A stretch of DNA of 64,000 nucleotides, taken from positions 22,541 to 86,540 of the forward strand of contig JAFYMF010000014.1 in NCBI GenBank assembly GCA_017556745.1, given 5' to 3'. Within the stretch, counting starts at the first letter, position 1, and every line of letters begins with the position of its first letter. Source of the DNA: Clostridia bacterium. GTDB lineage: Bacteria; Bacillota; Clostridia; Oscillospirales; CAG-272. The translations under genes and the position numbers were made by a program. Of this stretch, positions 60,131 to 64,000 are shown piece after piece. The notes beneath the pieces are model-generated. The model made no database searches, had not been told where the DNA came from, and was given only the letters and a program-made list of their open reading frames with translations.

Positions 60131-62506
60131 TTATTTTCCTTCAACAAATTTCTTAATATTTGATGCATTGATATACTGCTCGACATTGTCAGAGTCAACA
60201 ACAACAAGAGTTGGAGCCTGACTTATGCCGAACTGTTCTGTGAGAGCTCTGTCCTCTTCTGCATCTATAACAGTATACCCAATTCCTGCCTTATCAAGCA
60301 TTGCCTTAGCAATCTTACAGTTAGGACAGGTTTTAGTAGTAAACAGCATCACTTCTTTCTCACAACCACATGAGGAAGAAACCTCATTGTTAACTTTAGA
60401 AGAAGCTACCTCCGGTTTAGCCTTAGGAGAATAATCACCCATAACATTGTAAAGCTTACGAGCCTTAAATTCAGCGGACTTACCCTCGTTCCAGTTCTGT
60501 ACAGGACGGTAATAACCGGTTATACGGCTATATACCTCAGTGACAGCAGAACAATCAGGACACTTGTAGATTTCACCGTTGAGATAACCGTGGTTCTTAC
60601 ATACTGAATAAGTAGGAGAAAGAGTGTAATAAGGAAGCTTATAGTTCTCTGCAATCTTTCTTACGAGATTAGCCGCAGACTCCCAGGTAGGCATCTTCTC
60701 ACCGATGAACGCATGGAACACAGTACCCGAGGTGTAAAGGGTCTGAAGCTCATCCTGAATATCAAGAGCCTCAAAAATATCTTCAGTATAATTTACAGGG
60801 AGATGAGAACTGTTGGTGTAATAAGGTGCTGCATCACCCTCAGAAGCGGTAATAATATCGGGATAACGCTTAACGTCAAATTTAGCAAGACGATAGCTGG
60901 TAGATTCAGCAGGAGTAGCCTCGAGGTTGTAAAGATCACCGTACTGCTCCTGATAATCGGAAAGTCTCTCACGCATATGGTTGAGAACATCCTTTGTAAA
61001 CTCCTGAGCATCGTAGTGAGTAAGATCCTTCTGGATCCATCTTGCATTGAGACAAGCCTCGTTCATACCAACGAGACCAATGGTAGAAAAGTGATTGTCG
61101 AATGTTCCGAGATAACGGCGAGTATAAGGATAAAGTCCCTCGTCAAGAAGCTTTGAGATAATGGTTCTCTTTATGCTAAGAGAACGCGCAGAAATATCCA
61201 TCATTCTGTCCAGACGGCGGAAGAAATCCTCGCGGTTTTCAGAAAGATAAGCGATTCTGGGAATATTGATGGTAACAACGCCGACAGAACCGGTTGACTC
61301 ACCGCTACCGAAGAAACCACCGGACTTCTTACGAAGCTCGCGAAGATCAAGACGGAGACGGCAACACATACTACGAATATCGCTGGGTTCCATATCGCTG
61401 TTAATGTAGTTTGAGAAGTAAGGAGTACCGTATTTAGCGGTCATCTCAAAGAGAAGTCTATTATTCTCAGTGTCGGACCAATCAAAATCACGAGTGATTG
61501 AATAGGTAGGAATGGGATACTGGAATCCGCGTCCGTTAGCGTCACCTTCAAGCATTACCTCGATAAACGCACGGTTGACCATGTCCATTTCTTTCTTACA
61601 ATCCTTGTACTTGAAGTCCATTTCCTTGCCGCCGACGATAGCATTAAGTTCTGCAAGGTCATTAGGAACTACCCAGTCAAGAGTAATATTGGAGAAAGGT
61701 GCCTGAGTACCCCAACGGCTGGGAGTATTTACACCGTAAATAAATGACTCGATGCACTTCTTAACCTCACGGTAAGAAAGGTTGTCCACCTTAACAAAAG
61801 GCGCAAGATAGGTATCAAATGATGAGAACGCCTGAGCGCCTGCCCACTCATTCTGCATTATTCCGAGGAAGTTTACCATCTGGTTACAAAGAGTAGCAAG
61901 ATGACTTGCAGGAGAAGAGGTTATTTTTCCTGGAATACCTCCGAGGCCTTCCTGAATAAGCTGCTTAAGAGACCAACCTGCGCAGTATCCTGTAAGCATA
62001 GAGAGGTCGTGAATATGGATATCACCCTCTCTGTGTGCATTAGCAATCTCATCATCATATATTTCAGAAAGCCAATAGTTAGCAGTGATAGCGCCTGAGT
62101 TGCTGAGAATAAGTCCACCGACAGAATAAGTAACAGTGGAATTCTCTTTAACACGCCAGTCAGTAGCCTTAACGTACTGGTCAACAACATCCTTATAGTC
62201 AAGGATAGTGGACTTCATGTTACGAATACGCTCACGCTGTTTTCTGTAAAGAATATAACACTTTGCTACATCTGCGTAATCCGCGCTAATAAGTACAGAC
62301 TCAACACTATCCTGAATATCCTCAACGGAAACCTTGCCGTCTTTGATCTTCTTTTCATAATCCGCAGTTACTTTAAGGGCAAGCAGATCTATAATATCGG
62401 TATTGTACTGTCTGTTCTGTGCTTCAAAAGCCTTGGTGATTGCGGCACTGATTTTAGATATATCAAAATTTACAACCTTGCCGTCTCTCTTAATTACCTG
62501 ATACAT
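60131..62506 (-). CDS. nrdD: Anaerobic ribonucleoside-triphosphate reductase fused to a glutaredoxin-like domain
   Basis: NrdD makes dNTPs from NTPs with an oxygen-sensitive glycyl radical. The 791-residue protein has an N-terminal ATP-cone (MYQVIKRDGKVVNFD), the catalytic barrel, a zinc-type CKNHGYLNGEIYKCPDC site and the glycyl-radical site at Gly664 (SRITGYYRPVQNW). Residues ~715-791 are an added redoxin domain with Cys727-Pro-Asn-Cys730 (LFTTKTCPNCKIAKAML) and APTLVVVD. A short linker with CGCEKE precedes it. No nrdG activase is adjacent. First gene of the trxB unit. Confidence 0.94.
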   Translation of the reverse strand: MYQVIKRDGKVVNFDISKISAAITKAFEAQNRQYNTDIIDLLALKVTADYEKKIKDGKVSVEDIQDSVESVLISADYADVAKCYILYRKQRERIRNMKSTILDYKDVVDQYVKATDWRVKENSTVTYSVGGLILSNSGAITANYWLSEIYDDEIANAHREGDIHIHDLSMLTGYCAGWSLKQLIQEGLGGIPGKITSSPASHLATLCNQMVNFLGIMQNEWAGAQAFSSFDTYLAPFVKVDNLSYREVKKCIESFIYGVNTPSRWGTQAPFSNITLDWVVPNDLAELNAIVGGKEMDFKYKDCKKEMDMVNRAFIEVMLEGDANGRGFQYPIPTYSITRDFDWSDTENNRLLFEMTAKYGTPYFSNYINSDMEPSDIRSMCCRLRLDLRELRKKSGGFFGSGESTGSVGVVTINIPRIAYLSENREDFFRRLDRMMDISARSLSIKRTIISKLLDEGLYPYTRRYLGTFDNHFSTIGLVGMNEACLNARWIQKDLTHYDAQEFTKDVLNHMRERLSDYQEQYGDLYNLEATPAESTSYRLAKFDVKRYPDIITASEGDAAPYYTNSSHLPVNYTEDIFEALDIQDELQTLYTSGTVFHAFIGEKMPTWESAANLVRKIAENYKLPYYTLSPTYSVCKNHGYLNGEIYKCPDCSAVTEVYSRITGYYRPVQNWNEGKSAEFKARKLYNVMGDYSPKAKPEVASSKVNNEVSSSCGCEKEVMLFTTKTCPNCKIAKAMLDKAGIGYTVIDAEEDRALTEQFGISQAPTLVVVDSDNVEQYINASNIKKFVEGK

Positions 62507-62571
62507 ATGGCACTCTCCTTATGACATTTAACTTATATTCGTGACTTACACGTATCTATGTAAAGATACTG

Positions 62572-62608
62572 ATAGTTAACATTGTGTAGATTATACCATA
62601 TATAGTAC
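62572..62608 (-). promoter_or_regulatory. Tandem NrdR-box-like sites
   Basis: Two 16-base sites on the minus strand resemble the NrdR box ACACwATATATwGTGT: GTACTATATATGGTAT (62608-62593, 12 matches) and ACACAATGTTAACTAT (62587-62572, 11 matches). Their starts are 21 bases apart, two helical turns. The first lies between -35 and -10. The match and phasing are seen; binding by NrdR is inferred. Confidence 0.55.
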
Positions 62609-62618
62609 CCTTTGTCAA
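62590..62618 (-). promoter_or_regulatory. nrdD promoter
   Basis: On the minus strand TTGACA (62618-62613), a 17-base spacer and TATAAT (62595-62590), perfect consensus. The leader to the ATG is about 77 bases. Confidence 0.85.
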
Positions 62619-62667
62619 TAACAAAACACAACATATGGGGTACATGTGATAGAACAGGTTCATCCCA

Positions 62668-63639
62668 TTGGATGTATTTTCGAACAGAAACGGTGAGTAT
62701 GAGCCGAAAATCATCGGCAAATACAGCCGGAATGCCGACGGTATGGAAGAAAAAATTCTCGCGCTGTATGCCTGTGGGATGAGTCAGAGAGACATTTCCG
62801 AGCAGATCAAGAACTTGTACGATGTGGAAATCTCCGACGGACTGGTGAGCAAGATCGTAGAGAAGGTCACACCGGAAGTGAATACATGGCAGAACCGTCC
62901 GCTGGAAAGTGTCTATCCGTTCATCTTCATGGACGCCATCCACTACAAGGTGAAAGAAGATCCCCGGTATATCACCAAGGCGGCATATGTGGTTCTGGGA
63001 ATCCGTATGGATGGCCATAAGGATATTCTTGGTACATGGATCGGTGAAAACGAAAGCGCAAAGTTCTGGCTGTCTGTGATGAATGATCTCGAAAATCGTG
63101 GTGTGAAGGATGTTTATGTCTTCTGTGTAGACGGTCTTTCCGGCTTCAGAGAAGCTATAGGCGCGGCTTTCCCAAAGTCCCAGATTCAGCGGTGTATCAT
63201 TCATCAGATCCGCTCTTCCACGAAGTATGTAAATTGGAAGGACATGAAGGAAGTGATGGCGGACCTGAAGAAGATTTACGGTGCTGTCAACGAAGACGAA
63301 GCTATGAGCGGATTGATTGAATTCAAGGACAAATGGGCAAAAAACTATCCCAGCTGTGTGAGAAGCTGGGAGGAGAACTGTGATATTCTTTCCACGTTTT
63401 TTGCATATCCTGCAGAGGTTCGGAAGATCATATATACGACGAATATCATCGAAGGTTTGAATCGTCAGTTCCGTAAGATTACGAAAAACAAGCCGTCATT
63501 CACAAATGATGACTCTCTGCGGAAAATGTTGTATCTTGCGTCACAGAATATTGTGAATCACTGGACTGTTGTTTGTCGAAACTGGGACATGGTGTCGAAT
63601 CAGCTGCGGATCCTTTTTGAAGGAAGAGAAACCGTATGA
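62668..63639 (+). pseudogene. IS256-family transposase, N-terminally truncated
   Basis: A 323-residue fragment of an IS256-type (Mutator-like) transposase, normally ~400 residues. It begins in frame at RNGEYEPKIIGKYSR, so roughly the first 80-90 residues, including the N-terminal DNA-binding region, are missing. The catalytic triad remains: Asp in FIFMDAIHYK, Asp in VFCVDGLSGF and Glu in NIIEGLNRQ. The open frame starts with an unlikely TTG at 62668. The bases read noticeably richer in G and C than the neighbours, fitting an acquired element. Confidence 0.85.
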
Positions 63640-63816
63640 AAGAATCCCCCTCTGCCGTTAGTGTTCCCGAAAGCCAGCCGCGTCATTCACACCGAAGCGC
63701 GCATAACGAGCCTGACTTCCGGGAGTGCGGCTAATACGAGGTGGAAGGACAACTATGCCTGACGCGCAGGCATGGTTTGATTGGAAGTTATTTTACACAA
63801 AATTTTATGGGGTGCC
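62668..63816 (+). mobile_element. 5'-truncated IS256-family element
   Basis: Contains the truncated transposase, a ~150-base GC-rich trailer, and a probable right terminal repeat (TTTTACACAAAATTTTATGG then GGTGCC, 63791-63816). The matching left end is absent; the left junction lies near 62670-62682, next to the nrdD promoter region. The element cannot move on its own. Confidence 0.7.
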
Positions 63817-63817
63817 A

Positions 63818-63859
63818 AAAAAAGATATGAGAGATTTTGTTTTCTCTCATATCTTTTTT
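63818..63859. terminator. Bidirectional terminator
   Basis: AAAAAAGATATGAGAGA and TCTCTCATATCTTTTTT form a perfect 17-bp stem around an 8-base loop. It probably ends the minus-strand gene that enters the window at 64000. Confidence 0.9.
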
Positions 63860-63863
63860 ACCT

Positions 63864-64000
63864 TTAACCCTTAACGATAGATTGTAAATAATCTATGCGG
63901 TAACCGATTTTATCAATATAAATGTTTTCGTTGTCGGTAAAATCTGCATTTATATATCTTTCTGCAATGCTTTTTGCAAATTCAGAATCATATTTTTTTA
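63864..64000 (-). CDS. 3' end of an unidentified protein
   Basis: An open minus-strand frame runs from the window edge to a TAA at 63866-63864 and encodes about 45 residues, including SIAERYINADFTDNENIYID and a C-terminal YRIDYLQSIVKG. It is acidic and hydrophilic, and ends five bases before a strong terminator, which supports it being real. I do not recognise it. Confidence 0.55.
   Translation of the reverse strand, partial: KKYDSEFAKSIAERYINADFTDNENIYIDKIGYRIDYLQSIVKG

Noticed and set aside
62620..62655. CATATGGGGTAC upstream of the IS256 fragment as its second terminal repeat
   Set aside because: It resembles the right end (TTTATGGGGTGCC) but has the same, not inverted, orientation and only a short match; treated as chance.
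62533..63204. 223-codon minus-strand frame over the IS256 transposase
   Set aside because: Antisense to transposase sequence with an intact DDE triad; it also runs through the nrdD promoter.
1..64000. CRISPR arrays, prophage or integrative element
   Set aside because: I saw no regularly spaced repeats, cas genes, integrase or phage structural genes. Mobile DNA is limited to the two decayed IS elements.

Overview
The window is a 64 kb stretch of a low-GC, Gram-positive, anaerobic chromosome. I infer a Clostridia lineage (Oscillospirales or a neighbour), not a precise genus. Supporting signs are the split GlgC/GlgD glycogen pathway, RicT and an AbrB/SpoVT-type regulator in the Bacillus/Clostridium core-gene order, a long-form Hpf, an oxygen-sensitive glycyl-radical NrdD, an acyl-CoA dehydratase activase and a GlpA-like/DUF1667 oxidoreductase set. 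Most genes are ordinary chromosomal housekeeping or metabolism. Mobile DNA is confined to two decayed elements: an IS3-type remnant near 1.25-1.70 kb and an N-terminally truncated IS256-type element near 62.67-63.82 kb. Many promoters are close to the sigma-A consensus (TTGACA-17-TATAAT), so transcription units are unusually easy to read.

Layout. 0-1.2 kb: 3' end of an acyl-CoA dehydratase activase gene. 1.25-1.70 kb: IS3 remnant. 1.7-3.9 kb (-): two tandem CE15-like esterases, the second lacking its nucleophile, under a promoter with a palindrome over the -35. 4.0-5.5 kb (-): a membrane-anchored beta-propeller-like protein, divergent from 5.6-15.8 kb (+), the glycogen operon glgB-glgC-glgD-glgA-glgP-GH13 amylase. 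15.9-21.2 kb (+): predicted CoiA-like nuclease, M16 pair (YmfF/YmfH type), lgt, folD. 21.3-31.0 kb (+): nine-gene unit (Gfo/Idh oxidoreductase, coaE, lytic transglycosylase, M18 aminopeptidase, prfA, Sua5, divergent topoisomerase A subunit, small membrane protein, trigger-factor-like lipoprotein). 31.0-34.0 kb (-): DUF1667, FAD oxidoreductase, GlpA-like dehydrogenase. 34.2 kb (+): DUF4867. 34.9-38.7 kb (-): small CxxC protein and a heterodimeric ABC exporter. 38.75-44.4 kb (-): abrB, rsmI, a TrmN6/YabB-like methyltransferase, ferredoxin, ricT, holB and a PLP decarboxylase, the known Bacillus yaaO-to-abrB block with changes. 44.6-49.4 kb (+): nagA, membrane protein, metG, tatD. 49.5-55.4 kb: ferritin-like protein (-), degenerate PHP protein (+), then pcrA, hpf and asd (-). 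55.6-57.9 kb (+): tRNA-Thr, a hairpin-rich element, a small PH-like protein, glnA. 57.97-62.5 kb (-): metallophosphoesterase, trxB and a NrdD-glutaredoxin fusion behind a promoter with two NrdR-box-like sites. 62.7-63.8 kb: IS256 remnant. 63.86-64.0 kb (-): end of an unidentified gene.

How it fits together. The glycogen operon carries synthesis (GlgC/D, GlgA, GlgB) and breakdown (GlgP, GH13) under one promoter region. NrdD, its fused glutaredoxin-like domain and TrxB look like a self-contained anaerobic dNTP/redox unit. I did not find an obvious new defence system, CRISPR array or prophage. The most unusual items are several enzyme relatives that have lost key residues (esterase at 1710-2786, PHP protein at 50268-50948), a decarboxylase whose promoter predicts a leaderless mRNA, substitutions at functional sites in topoisomerase A, GlgA, GlgP and MetRS, and the NrdD fusion with its regulatory site. 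All functions are read from sequence motifs without database searches.
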